Assembly: GCA_959606905.1 (NCBI GenBank)
Contig: CAUHML010000038.1
Coordinates: 1 to 29,375, forward strand
Reading direction: 5' to 3'
From: an uncultured Bacteroides sp.
GTDB lineage: Bacteria > Bacteroidota > Bacteroidia > Bacteroidales > Bacteroidaceae
DNA: 29,375 nt
Shown: positions 17,161 through 25,304 of the stretch, one piece after another
Position numbering within the stretch: the first letter of the stretch is position 1
How the letters are laid out: every line of letters begins with the position of its first letter
The notes under the pieces: model-generated
The model's input: only the letters and a program-made list of their open reading frames with translations
Databases searched by the model: none
Told to the model about the DNA's origin: nothing
Made by a program: the position numbers and the translations under genes

Positions 17161-18723
17161 ATGAAAAAGAAGCTGATGACTTGTCTTTATCTATGTCTTT
17201 CTGTCATCCATGTTTTTGCTCAAACGAAGGAGCACGGGAGGACGGGAGAATTTAATATTCTGGATTTCGGAGCCACCCGTGATACTATGATGGTGCATAC
17301 GAAAGCTATCAATGAAGCGATTGAAAGCTGTTACAGGCAGGGTGGCGGAAGAGTGGTTATTCCTCCGGGTAAATTTAAGACAGGTACTATTTTTCTGAAA
17401 GATAATGTAGAACTTCATTTGGATAACGGTGCCTGCCTTTATGCCAGTGAGGATTATGCTGATTTTCCTATTCAGCCGAGAGCAGCTTACCGCTCTTTGA
17501 AAGATGCAGGCGGATGGTCGGCGTTGATTTATGCGGTGGGGGCTAGGAATATAGCCGTTACAGGCAAAGGTGTAATTGATGGGAGAGGAAAGGGCAGAAA
17601 AGGGCGTGTGGGCGGAGTACCGGGTGATGCCGACGGCAGGCCGCGCAATATCCTTTTTATTTCATGTAAAGGGGTACGTATCTCAGGTATCAGTATGAGG
17701 AATTCAGCCTTGTGGAATCAACATTATCTGGATTGTGAAGATGTTATTGTAGAGCATATCCATGTTTTCAACCATTGTAATGGTAATAATGACGGTATAG
17801 ATATTGACGGTTGTCGCAGGTTTATCTTGTCTGATAGTGTCATCGATTCGGACGATGACGGAATCGTGTTGAAAAGTACGGGGCTGGCTCCTTGTGAAGA
17901 TGTCGTTATTAATAATTGTATTGTCAGCAGCTTTGCCAATGCTATAAAATGTGGCACCAAATCGACCGGAGGATATAAGAATATTGTCATTTCTAATTGT
18001 ATTGTTAAACCGAGTTGCAATAAAGGGGACCGCATTATAAAATCTACTCCAAGCGGTATTACGGCTATTTCTTTGGAGGTGGTGGATGGTGGAATAATGG
18101 ATGGCGTGTCTATTGACAATATCGTAATTGAGGGTACGGAATGTCCTTTGTATGTCCGTTTGGCGAATAGAGGCCGGAAATATATAGATGAGGCTCCGGT
18201 TCCTCCAATAGGAAAAATGAGAAATATACAGATTAGTAATGTAACCGCTTATGATACCGGTAATTTTTGTTCTTCCATAACGGGGATTCCCGGTGGTGAG
18301 ATAGAGAATATTTATTTGAGCAATGTTCGCTTTCTAAATAAAGGCGGGCTTGTAGCAGGAAATTGCCGTACGGCGAATGATATGCAAGGGAAACGGCATG
18401 ATACTGCCGGAAATGTATTTCGGAACCAATATTGGTCTTCCCATCGGGAGGTGAAAGAGGATGAGAAAGGTTATCCGCAACCTACTGTATGGGGGAATCT
18501 GCCGAGTTATGGACTGTTTATCAGAAATGTGAGAAGTATAGCTGTGGACAATGCCACCTTTCAATCGGAAAAGCCTGATCCCAGGATACCGGTAATTGCC
18601 GTTAATGTAGGGAACTTGTCGCTTGACCGGATACAAGTCAACGACATTTCTTCCGCCGGTGTACTTTTGGATAATGTCAGGACGGCGGATGTAGACAGAC
18701 GGTTGAGGAAAAGCGGAAAGTGA
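17161..18723 (+). CDS. GH28 family glycoside hydrolase, polygalacturonase-like (520 aa)
   Basis: Predicted periplasmic hydrolase of galacturonic-acid linkages. The signal peptide ends HVFAQ (about residue 20). The start of the GH28 fold is clear: FNILDFGATRD, then GGGRVVIPPGKFKTGTIFLK, and ALWNQHYLDCEDV in the beta-helix. The catalytic acids are visible as NNDGIDID with Asp211 and SDDDG with Asp231-Asp233, followed by IVLKS. In place of the usual GHG histidine motif there is ANAIKCGTKSTGGYKNI, so the third GH28 motif is non-canonical. The family also contains rhamnogalacturonan and xylogalacturonan hydrolases, so the exact linkage is open. ATG at 17161 is chosen because the signal peptide begins there; an in-frame TTG at 17077 is unlikely. 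The lyase gene at 18763 follows 39 bp later, probably in the same operon. Confidence 0.85.
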   Translation: MKKKLMTCLYLCLSVIHVFAQTKEHGRTGEFNILDFGATRDTMMVHTKAINEAIESCYRQGGGRVVIPPGKFKTGTIFLKDNVELHLDNGACLYASEDYADFPIQPRAAYRSLKDAGGWSALIYAVGARNIAVTGKGVIDGRGKGRKGRVGGVPGDADGRPRNILFISCKGVRISGISMRNSALWNQHYLDCEDVIVEHIHVFNHCNGNNDGIDIDGCRRFILSDSVIDSDDDGIVLKSTGLAPCEDVVINNCIVSSFANAIKCGTKSTGGYKNIVISNCIVKPSCNKGDRIIKSTPSGITAISLEVVDGGIMDGVSIDNIVIEGTECPLYVRLANRGRKYIDEAPVPPIGKMRNIQISNVTAYDTGNFCSSITGIPGGEIENIYLSNVRFLNKGGLVAGNCRTANDMQGKRHDTAGNVFRNQYWSSHREVKEDEKGYPQPTVWGNLPSYGLFIRNVRSIAVDNATFQSEKPDPRIPVIAVNVGNLSLDRIQVNDISSAGVLLDNVRTADVDRRLRKSGK

Positions 18724-18762
18724 TTTTCTATGTCGTTAAACAATAATTAAACCAACAGAAAT

Positions 18763-21042
18763 ATGAAACGGATATATGTATGTCTATTGATTTTTTTATG
18801 CTTTGCTTTTGTACAGGCGCAAAAGATAAAACACCCTGCTTTGCTTTATACTCCGGAGCGCATTCAGCAGGTGAAACAACGGATTGTAAATGATTTAAAG
18901 ATGGCTGAGGCATGGGCTTCTATAAAGAAGACGGCAGATGAACAGTTACAGAAAAAGAATCTAAGCAAGGCGGATTACCTGGCTTTGGCTTATTTGATGA
19001 CAGATGAAAAAAAATACGCTGACAAATTGAAAGAGATTTTATTGGATGTCATTAAGGAGGATACGTGGGGCAGTGAAGAAATGCTGGCGCGTATCCCTGT
19101 CTGGAGAGCGGATTTGGGACTGGCACATAAGGCTTACCTTTCTGCCATAGCCTATGATGCTGTTTATAATGACCTTTCAAGTTCCGAGAGGAAAGAAATA
19201 GCGGAAGGATTGAAACGGTTGGCCCTTGACCCGTGTCTGGGGGACTGGGTGCTGGAGCCGGCACGTATTCATTCGTTGAATTCGATGGGACATAACTGGT
19301 GGACTTCTTGTGCCTGCATGGGCGGCATACTGGCCTTGAGTTTACAAAACGAATTGCCGGAGGCAAAGCAAGGAGCGGAGGTGGTATATGAGGCTCTTCC
19401 CCAATGGTTTGACTTTGCCGGAGATGTCTTGCAGCAGAAGCCGAAAAGCTTTGATGCCGATGGAGGGATGTATGAAAGTCTCAATTATGCCAATTTCGGG
19501 ATTCAGGAAGCATTACAGTTTCGTTTGGCATGGATGAACACCCATCCCGGACAAAAGCCGGTTCAAATTCCGCAACTGGATAAATTGTCCGATTTCTTTG
19601 TGCATGTCTGCTATCCGCGTACAGGTATACTATATAATATGAATTTTGGTGACAGCCATAAGAATGTGACTGCCGAAAGTACCTTGATGCTGCTCTATGC
19701 GATGGGAATCAGGAATGATAATATGCTTTGGTATATGAATCAGGTGGAACAGGGGCAACACCGTGACGGTTATTTTATCGACCGTCCGATGGGATTTCTC
19801 TATACGCCCGATCTAAGCAAAGCGCCGCAGTTGCCTGAAATAAAGAAATCACAACTTTTTGCAGATTTTGGGTGGGCTACGATGCGTACTTCCTGGGAGA
19901 AGGATGCTACCATGCTGGCCGTTAAATCGGGGCATACATGGAATCATTCTCATGCGGACGCCAACTCGTTCATCATCTTTCATAAAGGAGTGGATATTAT
20001 AAAAGATGCGGGAAACTGCTGGTATCCTAATCCCAGTTACCGTAATTATTTTTTTCAAAGCGAGGCACACAATGTCGTGCTTTTCAATGGCAAAGGACAG
20101 TCGCGTGAACAACAATATCATGGTTCAATGCTGAGAGGGTATTTACATTATTTGCTCGATGCGGATAATGTAAAATATGTATTGGCCAATGGAACCGGCC
20201 CGTATTCAGACCAGTTTAGTCGTAATTTCCGTCATTTCCTGTGGATAGATGATGTGATTTATATGATTGATGATTTGAAAACTCATGATGTGGGACATTT
20301 TGAATGGCTTTGGCATCCGGGAGGAGAGGCGGAAAAACGTGGAATTGATCTGAATATAACAAATGGGAATTCTTCAGTTGTTGTCCGTCCGCTATATCCC
20401 CGTTTGTTGGCGAAATCCGATTTTGTACATGATTACCCCGAAGATTTATATTGGGAAGAAGTAGAAGCTCCAACGGAGGATTTAAAAGGAACAGAAACGT
20501 ATTATTCATTTCATTTGCCGGCAAAAGTGGATCGGGTGAAAGGGCTGACCGCCATCATCTTGAAAGAAACGCCGGACCAGAAAGATCTTCCTTATATGGA
20601 AAGACGGGAAGGCAAAGATTGGATAGGACTTCGTATTCATTATAAGGGAAAAATAACAGATCTCTATATCAATCAATTGGCCGACGGGCGATTGATGCAT
20701 AGCAATTCATGGATTGAAGCGGACGGATGGTTTACGGACGCTTATATGTTTGCAGTCACTTATGAGGCTGGTATGGAACCAGCCGGTTCAAAAGAGCACT
20801 TTATTTGTTATGGAAGCGCTTTAAGACGAGGAGATGTTTCTTTCTTTTCTTCTTTGGCTAAGCTTTTTGTGATTCAAAAGGAGGAAAACGGGCGGATGAA
20901 ATTGTGGATGGATGGTCAACCGAAGATGAATGCTGGATTCAGAAGCGAGAAACGTCCGAAAGCGGTTGTCGTGAATGGAAAGGTAACTCCTGTAGTTTAT
21001 GAGAAGGGCACGGTAAAAGTATCAGGCGTGGTTATTGAATGA
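18763..21042 (+). CDS. Heparinase II/III family polysaccharide lyase (759 aa)
   Basis: Predicted periplasmic lyase for uronic-acid chains. The signal peptide ends FVQAQ near residue 20. The N-terminal alpha/alpha-toroid domain (about 25-330) has NSMGHNWW with His177-Asn178-Trp179, then DADGGMYESLNY. The C-terminal heparinase II/III domain has HSHADANSF with His395, His397 and Asn401, then IIKDAG with Asp415, and EAHNVV with His436. His397, Asp415 and His436 fit the metal-site pattern of heparinase II (family knowledge). Its length and domain order fit PL12/PL15/PL17/PL21-type enzymes better than the two 900-residue-class paralogs in this window. Tandem terminators follow at 21079-21145, so it probably ends the transcription unit that starts near 15461. 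Confidence 0.88.
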   Translation: MKRIYVCLLIFLCFAFVQAQKIKHPALLYTPERIQQVKQRIVNDLKMAEAWASIKKTADEQLQKKNLSKADYLALAYLMTDEKKYADKLKEILLDVIKEDTWGSEEMLARIPVWRADLGLAHKAYLSAIAYDAVYNDLSSSERKEIAEGLKRLALDPCLGDWVLEPARIHSLNSMGHNWWTSCACMGGILALSLQNELPEAKQGAEVVYEALPQWFDFAGDVLQQKPKSFDADGGMYESLNYANFGIQEALQFRLAWMNTHPGQKPVQIPQLDKLSDFFVHVCYPRTGILYNMNFGDSHKNVTAESTLMLLYAMGIRNDNMLWYMNQVEQGQHRDGYFIDRPMGFLYTPDLSKAPQLPEIKKSQLFADFGWATMRTSWEKDATMLAVKSGHTWNHSHADANSFIIFHKGVDIIKDAGNCWYPNPSYRNYFFQSEAHNVVLFNGKGQSREQQYHGSMLRGYLHYLLDADNVKYVLANGTGPYSDQFSRNFRHFLWIDDVIYMIDDLKTHDVGHFEWLWHPGGEAEKRGIDLNITNGNSSVVVRPLYPRLLAKSDFVHDYPEDLYWEEVEAPTEDLKGTETYYSFHLPAKVDRVKGLTAIILKETPDQKDLPYMERREGKDWIGLRIHYKGKITDLYINQLADGRLMHSNSWIEADGWFTDAYMFAVTYEAGMEPAGSKEHFICYGSALRRGDVSFFSSLAKLFVIQKEENGRMKLWMDGQPKMNAGFRSEKRPKAVVVNGKVTPVVYEKGTVKVSGVVIE

Positions 21043-21078
21043 GCGGGTAAGGCGAAGAATTTGGTGGAAGTTTATTTT

Positions 21079-21145
21079 ACGCAAAGGTTTGCGTGCTTTT
21101 TGTTAAGCTGGCTGGTACTTATGTCAGCTTAATCTTTTTATTTTT
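21079..21145 (+). terminator. Tandem terminator hairpins
   Basis: The first hairpin is ACGCAA-AGGT-TTGCGT (21079-21094), followed by GCTTTTTG. The second has TTAAGCTG (21103-21110) and CAGCTTAA (21125-21132), followed by TCTTTTTATTTTT. Together they separate the lyase gene from the glycosidase gene at 21191. I found no clear TAnnTTTG promoter between them and that gene, so read-through is possible. Confidence 0.7.
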
Positions 21146-21190
21146 GAGCATATAAATAAACGATTTGTTAACGTGTAAAATAATGATACG

Positions 21191-22813
21191 ATGAAAAAGC
21201 TCTTCTTTTTAATGGCTGCGAGTTTTTTGTTTGCTCCTGTACATGCACAGATAACCGAGCGTGAACGTCCTGCCGAATGGCAACATCTGGTAAAGGGTGC
21301 ACGTTTTATGGACCGTTTCCTTCCGATGCCCGACGGTATCCAGGCCAAGGGGATATGGGGAACTGACAGTGTGCTGAACCGTTATGTGGATAATGGCATT
21401 GAGCTTCCCGGAGTTTCTTTCTGGGGAGGAAATATATTGCAGGATACGGAAGGCAAATATCATCTGTTTGTGTGTGGCTGGCCCGAGAACTCTCCGAAAG
21501 GTCACATGTTCTGGTCAAACTCTACCGTTTTTCATGCGGTAAGTGACCGGCTCACGGGACCTTTTAAAATACGGAATTCCATTGGAAAAGGACATAATCC
21601 GGAAGCGTTCCGTCTGTCGGACGGCCGTATCGTGGTCTATGTTATTGATGGTTATTATATAGCGGACAGGGTGGATGACAAGGTTTGGACGTATGGAAAG
21701 TTCAGTTTTGACCCGCGTGACCGTAAAATCATAGAAGGCCTCTCCAATCTGACTTTTGCCCGTCGTCAGGATGGCTCTTATCTGATGGTATGCCGCGGTG
21801 GAGGTGTCTGGATCAGCAAAGACGGACTTTCACCCTATAAGCAGTTGACGGACAAACGGGTTTACCCGGACGTGGAGGGCCGGTTTGAAGATCCGGTGGT
21901 ATGGAGGGATGATTTGCAATATCACTTGATCGTAAATGACTGGTTGGGCAGGATTGCTTTCTACCAGCGTTCCAAGGATGGAGTACATTGGGTGACGGAA
22001 CAGGGAGAAGCATACATGCCGGGCGTATCATTCCATAAAGACGGAACGGTGGAGCGTTGGTTTAAATATGAGCGTCCTAAGGTTTTCCAGGACGAGAAGG
22101 GGCGTGCCGTCCAAATGAATTTTGCCGTGATTGATACGATAAAATGGAACGACCTTCCTAATGACAAACATAGTTCCAAGAACATAAGCGTTCCCTTGAA
22201 TAAAGGGATGCTATTGTCCGTTTTGAATGAAAAGGAGATCACTCCGTCTACCCGTACCATTGAAGTGAAGATTGCCGCCGAAGAGGGGTTCCATCCGCAA
22301 ACGGATGTGGATGTAAAGTCGTTGCGGTTCGGTTCGTTTACAGAAGTGAACTTCGGGCGTGGTTGCAAACCGGTGAAGACCAAGGTTTCGGGGGAAGACT
22401 TGATTGTGGTTTTTAATGCCGAAGGAAGTGGAATTACCTCTGGTGAGTTTGCTCCCAAAATGATAGGAAAACACAGGAATGGGAACATGCTTTACGGTTA
22501 TGCCCGCCTGCCTTATGTGAATTACCGGCCGGCTTTGCTTTCTGCCCGTCGTCCTGTGTTTGATAAGGAAAAAGGGGAATTGAAAGTGGAGATACAAAAC
22601 TTTGGATTGTCTGCATCGGAACCGGCGGAAGTGGAGGTGATATGTGGCGGCCATAGCTTGGGGCGGATGACTCTAAAGACATTGCAGCCTTATGAAGTAG
22701 AGTATCTGGCCTTCTCTCCGGATGCAGCCTTGGCGGATGACAAATCATCTTATGAAGTCGTATTTTTTTATGAAGGAAAAGAGGTGGAACGGAACAGATT
22801 CGGAAAAGACTGA
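21191..22813 (+). CDS. Beta-propeller glycoside hydrolase-like protein, GH43/GH117-like (540 aa)
   Basis: Secreted protein; the signal peptide ends PVHAQ (about residue 20). The first 350 residues look like a five-bladed beta-propeller of the GH43/GH117/GH32 type. Blade-like motifs are WGGNILQDTEGKYHLFVCGW, GHNPEAF (His135 to Glu138), then NLTFARRQDGSYLMVCRGG, FEDPVVW (Glu233-Asp234) and ERPKVFQDEKGRAVQMNFA. The acids in GHNPEA and FEDP are candidates for catalysis. The C-terminal 190 residues are beta-rich; FDKEKGELKVEIQNFGLSAS looks like a CARDB/Ig-type fold. I do not recognise the exact CAZy family or the reaction. Its position between lyase and GH28-like genes indicates a role in removing side chains or terminal sugars. 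Confidence 0.65.
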   Translation: MKKLFFLMAASFLFAPVHAQITERERPAEWQHLVKGARFMDRFLPMPDGIQAKGIWGTDSVLNRYVDNGIELPGVSFWGGNILQDTEGKYHLFVCGWPENSPKGHMFWSNSTVFHAVSDRLTGPFKIRNSIGKGHNPEAFRLSDGRIVVYVIDGYYIADRVDDKVWTYGKFSFDPRDRKIIEGLSNLTFARRQDGSYLMVCRGGGVWISKDGLSPYKQLTDKRVYPDVEGRFEDPVVWRDDLQYHLIVNDWLGRIAFYQRSKDGVHWVTEQGEAYMPGVSFHKDGTVERWFKYERPKVFQDEKGRAVQMNFAVIDTIKWNDLPNDKHSSKNISVPLNKGMLLSVLNEKEITPSTRTIEVKIAAEEGFHPQTDVDVKSLRFGSFTEVNFGRGCKPVKTKVSGEDLIVVFNAEGSGITSGEFAPKMIGKHRNGNMLYGYARLPYVNYRPALLSARRPVFDKEKGELKVEIQNFGLSASEPAEVEVICGGHSLGRMTLKTLQPYEVEYLAFSPDAALADDKSSYEVVFFYEGKEVERNRFGKD

Positions 22814-22890
22814 TTTAATTTGTAAGTTGACGGTTGATAACATCTTATTTTTGAGTGAAAAACGTTTGCCCAACGTATCTAATAAGAAAA

Positions 22891-24285
22891 ATGCAAAATA
22901 TGAAGAATTTATTGACCTTTTGTCTTATGGTATGCTGTGTGGCCGTACAGGCTCAATTAGTGACTTATCCCGAAGGACTGCAGACCGGTATGCCTCATAA
23001 TGATGACTATACGGTTCGTGTCCGTGTGCCGGGGGGCGACTGGAAAGATCTGTTTGAGTATAATGTGCAGGTAGATATGGATAGGGTACAGGATGCTTCG
23101 ATGGTACAGTTTGATATGGGCAGTCCTGTAGAAGTGATGGTGAAAAAAAATAATGGGATGATTCATGAGGTCGATATCCGTCCGCAGGCCAGGAAAGTGC
23201 AGTATGTGCAGAATAAGAATGTAATTACGTTTACGCTGGACAAACCTCAGTATCTGTCTGTGGAGTTTAATGGCGACCGCCTGCATAATCTCCATCTTTT
23301 TGCCAATCCGATGGAAACGGAGACTTACTCGGAAGAAGAGAAAGGAGTGATGTATTTCGGGCCGGGAGTGCATCGTCCCAAAGATCTGCCGAACAATCAG
23401 ATAAGAATACCAGGCAATACGACGGTTTATCTGGCACCGGGAGCTGTTGTGAAAGCGAAGTTGCTGCTGGATAAAGTGGAGAATGTACGGATCATTGGGC
23501 GTGGCATTTTGGACCATCCTGTTCGTGGTATTGAAATCACTGATTCTAAAAATATAGTGATAGATGGCATAACAGTGGTCAATCCTGATCATTATACCGT
23601 ATTTGGCGGAGGTGCTGAGGGGGTGACAATCAAGAACCTGAAATCATTCAGTTGTAAAGGTTGGAGCGATGGCATCGACATGATGTGCTGTCACGATGTA
23701 TTGATAGACAATGTGTTTATGCGTAATAGTGATGACTGCATTGCTTTATATAATCATCGTTGGAACTGGTGGGGCGGTTCGGACAATATCACTGTACAGA
23801 ATACCATTCTTTGGGCGGATATTGCTCATCCTATCAATGTAGGTGGTCATGGTGATCCGAATTCTCCGACAGGAGAGATTATTGAGAATCTGGTTTTCCG
23901 CAATATTGATATTTTGGAACATGATGAAGATGATGTGCCTTATCAGGGATGTATGGCTATAGATGCAGGCGACAGGAACAGGGTGAAAAATATATTGTTT
24001 GAGGATATTCGTGTGGAAAGTATTCAAGAGGGGAGGCTGTTTCATATCAATGTCCGTTTTAACGGGAAGTATGACAAACAACCCGGACAAAGCATTGATG
24101 GAGTGACTTTCCGTAATATTACTTATAACGGGGTGGGAGAAAACCCGTCACTGATAAAAGGATTGGACAAAGACCGGATGGTACGGGATGTGATTTTTGA
24201 GAACGTTGTGGTTAATGGGAAGAAAATGAAAGATTTAAATGGTTTTATAACCAATGAATATATTGAAAGAATTGAAGTCAAATAG
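22891..24285 (+). CDS. GH28/GH49-like right-handed beta-helix glycoside hydrolase, second copy (464 aa)
   Basis: Paralog of the protein at 12302-13738 with the same layout: signal peptide ending AVQAQ, N-terminal beta-sandwich ending VEFNGDRLHNLHLFANP, then a parallel beta-helix with YFGPGVH and LAPGAVVKAK. The proposed catalytic residues are Asp260 (GWSDGID), Asp281-Asp282 (NSDDC) and His320 (GGHGD), spaced exactly as in the first copy. Here the GGHG sequence is closer to the GHG motif of classical GH28. LWADIAHPINVGGHG is another shared signature. The start at 22891 gives Met-Gln-Asn-Met, matching the double-Met start of the paralog; ATG at 22900 also gives a full signal peptide. An upstream GTG at 22855 is not used. 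The alpha/beta hydrolase gene follows 24 bp downstream. Confidence 0.8.
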   Translation: MQNMKNLLTFCLMVCCVAVQAQLVTYPEGLQTGMPHNDDYTVRVRVPGGDWKDLFEYNVQVDMDRVQDASMVQFDMGSPVEVMVKKNNGMIHEVDIRPQARKVQYVQNKNVITFTLDKPQYLSVEFNGDRLHNLHLFANPMETETYSEEEKGVMYFGPGVHRPKDLPNNQIRIPGNTTVYLAPGAVVKAKLLLDKVENVRIIGRGILDHPVRGIEITDSKNIVIDGITVVNPDHYTVFGGGAEGVTIKNLKSFSCKGWSDGIDMMCCHDVLIDNVFMRNSDDCIALYNHRWNWWGGSDNITVQNTILWADIAHPINVGGHGDPNSPTGEIIENLVFRNIDILEHDEDDVPYQGCMAIDAGDRNRVKNILFEDIRVESIQEGRLFHINVRFNGKYDKQPGQSIDGVTFRNITYNGVGENPSLIKGLDKDRMVRDVIFENVVVNGKKMKDLNGFITNEYIERIEVK

Positions 24286-24309
24286 TATCTTTTATGTAAA
24301 TCTAGGAAT

Positions 24310-25158
24310 ATGAGGATTCTGGCATTTATTTGTTTATTAATATTATCCGGTTTGACCGGATTATATTCACAAGATACCGGCGATGTACAGGTGAAAAGTG
24401 GTTATATGAAGGTTCCGGAAGGTTCTTTGTATTATGAAGAAGCAGGTACGGGAGAGCCGCTTATTTTTATTCACGGACACTCTTTGGACCGTAGAATGTG
24501 GAATGAACAGTTCTTTAAGTTTGCAAAGCATTATCGAGCTATACGATATGATTTGCGCGGATATGGCATTTCATCCAAACAAACGGAAGATTTCCAATTT
24601 ACCCATGCAGAAGATCTGGTTGCTTTGATGGATGCTTTGCATATACGGAAAGCGCATATTGTAGGTTTGTCTTTGGGGGGATTCGTTGGTGCGGATATGC
24701 TGGGATGTTTTCCGGACCGTATGTTGTCCGCTTTCTTGGCCAGCGGAAATATCCGCAAATCAAAAGGACCCAGTGAGCCGATGACAAAAGAGGAAGCGGC
24801 AAAACGGGATGAAGAAATCGCAGCACTGGAAAAGAAAGGAGTGGATGTGATGAAGAAGGAATGGTTCGAAGGACTGATGCAGTCGGGTGGAACAAGAAAA
24901 GAAAGAATGCGTGTGCCTCTGTGGGAGATGATCGATGACTGGGATGCATGGCAGCCTTTACATAAGGAGGTGAGGGTGATAATCGGACTGGATGCTTATG
25001 CAAAACTGAAAGAAAATCATCCTCAGGTACCTACTTTGATTGTTGAAGGCAGGTCACCCGGAAACAGATATTCCGATCATCCTGAGATTTTGGATTATCT
25101 TCCGAATGGAAAATTGAAAGTGCTGGATGATTGTGGTCACATGATGAATATGGAGTAA
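24310..25158 (+). CDS. Secreted alpha/beta hydrolase with premature stop near its C-terminus (282 aa)
   Basis: Small alpha/beta hydrolase of the esterase/lipase type. The signal peptide ends LYSQ near residue 21. The fold motifs are visible: PLIFIHGHSLDRRMWNEQF (oxyanion region), RAIRYDLRGYG, nucleophile elbow GLSLGG with Ser121, and catalytic His277 in CGHMMN. The stop TAA at 25156 is followed in the same frame by PEAFNEALEEFLNDLE and a second TAA at 25207-25209. Alpha/beta hydrolases commonly end with N-x-E-x-PE-x-FN-x-x-L-x-x-FL, so the normal C-terminal helix is still encoded after the stop. A single change such as CAA to TAA explains this. The catalytic residues remain, but the last helix is lost; activity is uncertain. 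It is 24 bp after the beta-helix gene and before a terminator at 25227. Confidence 0.85.
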   Translation: MRILAFICLLILSGLTGLYSQDTGDVQVKSGYMKVPEGSLYYEEAGTGEPLIFIHGHSLDRRMWNEQFFKFAKHYRAIRYDLRGYGISSKQTEDFQFTHAEDLVALMDALHIRKAHIVGLSLGGFVGADMLGCFPDRMLSAFLASGNIRKSKGPSEPMTKEEAAKRDEEIAALEKKGVDVMKKEWFEGLMQSGGTRKERMRVPLWEMIDDWDAWQPLHKEVRVIIGLDAYAKLKENHPQVPTLIVEGRSPGNRYSDHPEILDYLPNGKLKVLDDCGHMMNME

Positions 25159-25209
25159 CCGGAAGCATTTAATGAAGCATTGGAAGAATTTTTAAATGAC
25201 TTGGAATAA
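25159..25209 (+). pseudogene. Detached C-terminal coding remnant of the alpha/beta hydrolase
   Basis: Sixteen codons in frame with the preceding gene, reading PEAFNEALEEFLNDLE, then TAA. This is the expected last helix of the alpha/beta-hydrolase fold, cut off by the TAA at 25156-25158. The terminator hairpin starts 17 bp after this second stop, consistent with it being the ancestral gene end. Confidence 0.75.
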
Positions 25210-25226
25210 AAGTGGTTGGACTGCTG

Positions 25227-25266
25227 AAAAAGGAAGAGGTATTTTGAGTGCTCTCTTCCTTTTTTT
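25227..25266 (+). terminator. Rho-independent terminator closing the central enzyme block
   Basis: AAAAAGGAAGAG (25227-25238) pairs perfectly with CTCTTCCTTTTT (25253-25264), giving a 12-bp stem with a 14-nt loop. The T-run is part of the right arm and continues to 25266. Confidence 0.85.
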
Positions 25267-25304
25267 CGTATTATAAAATAGAGATTCCAATAATCGGATA
25301 GTAA

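Noticed and set aside
22957..23592. Long antisense frame (211 codons) opposite the beta-helix gene
   Set aside because: Rich in Ile, His and Arg, a mirror of the sense codon usage; no signal or domain. The sense gene has a clear signal peptide and fold.
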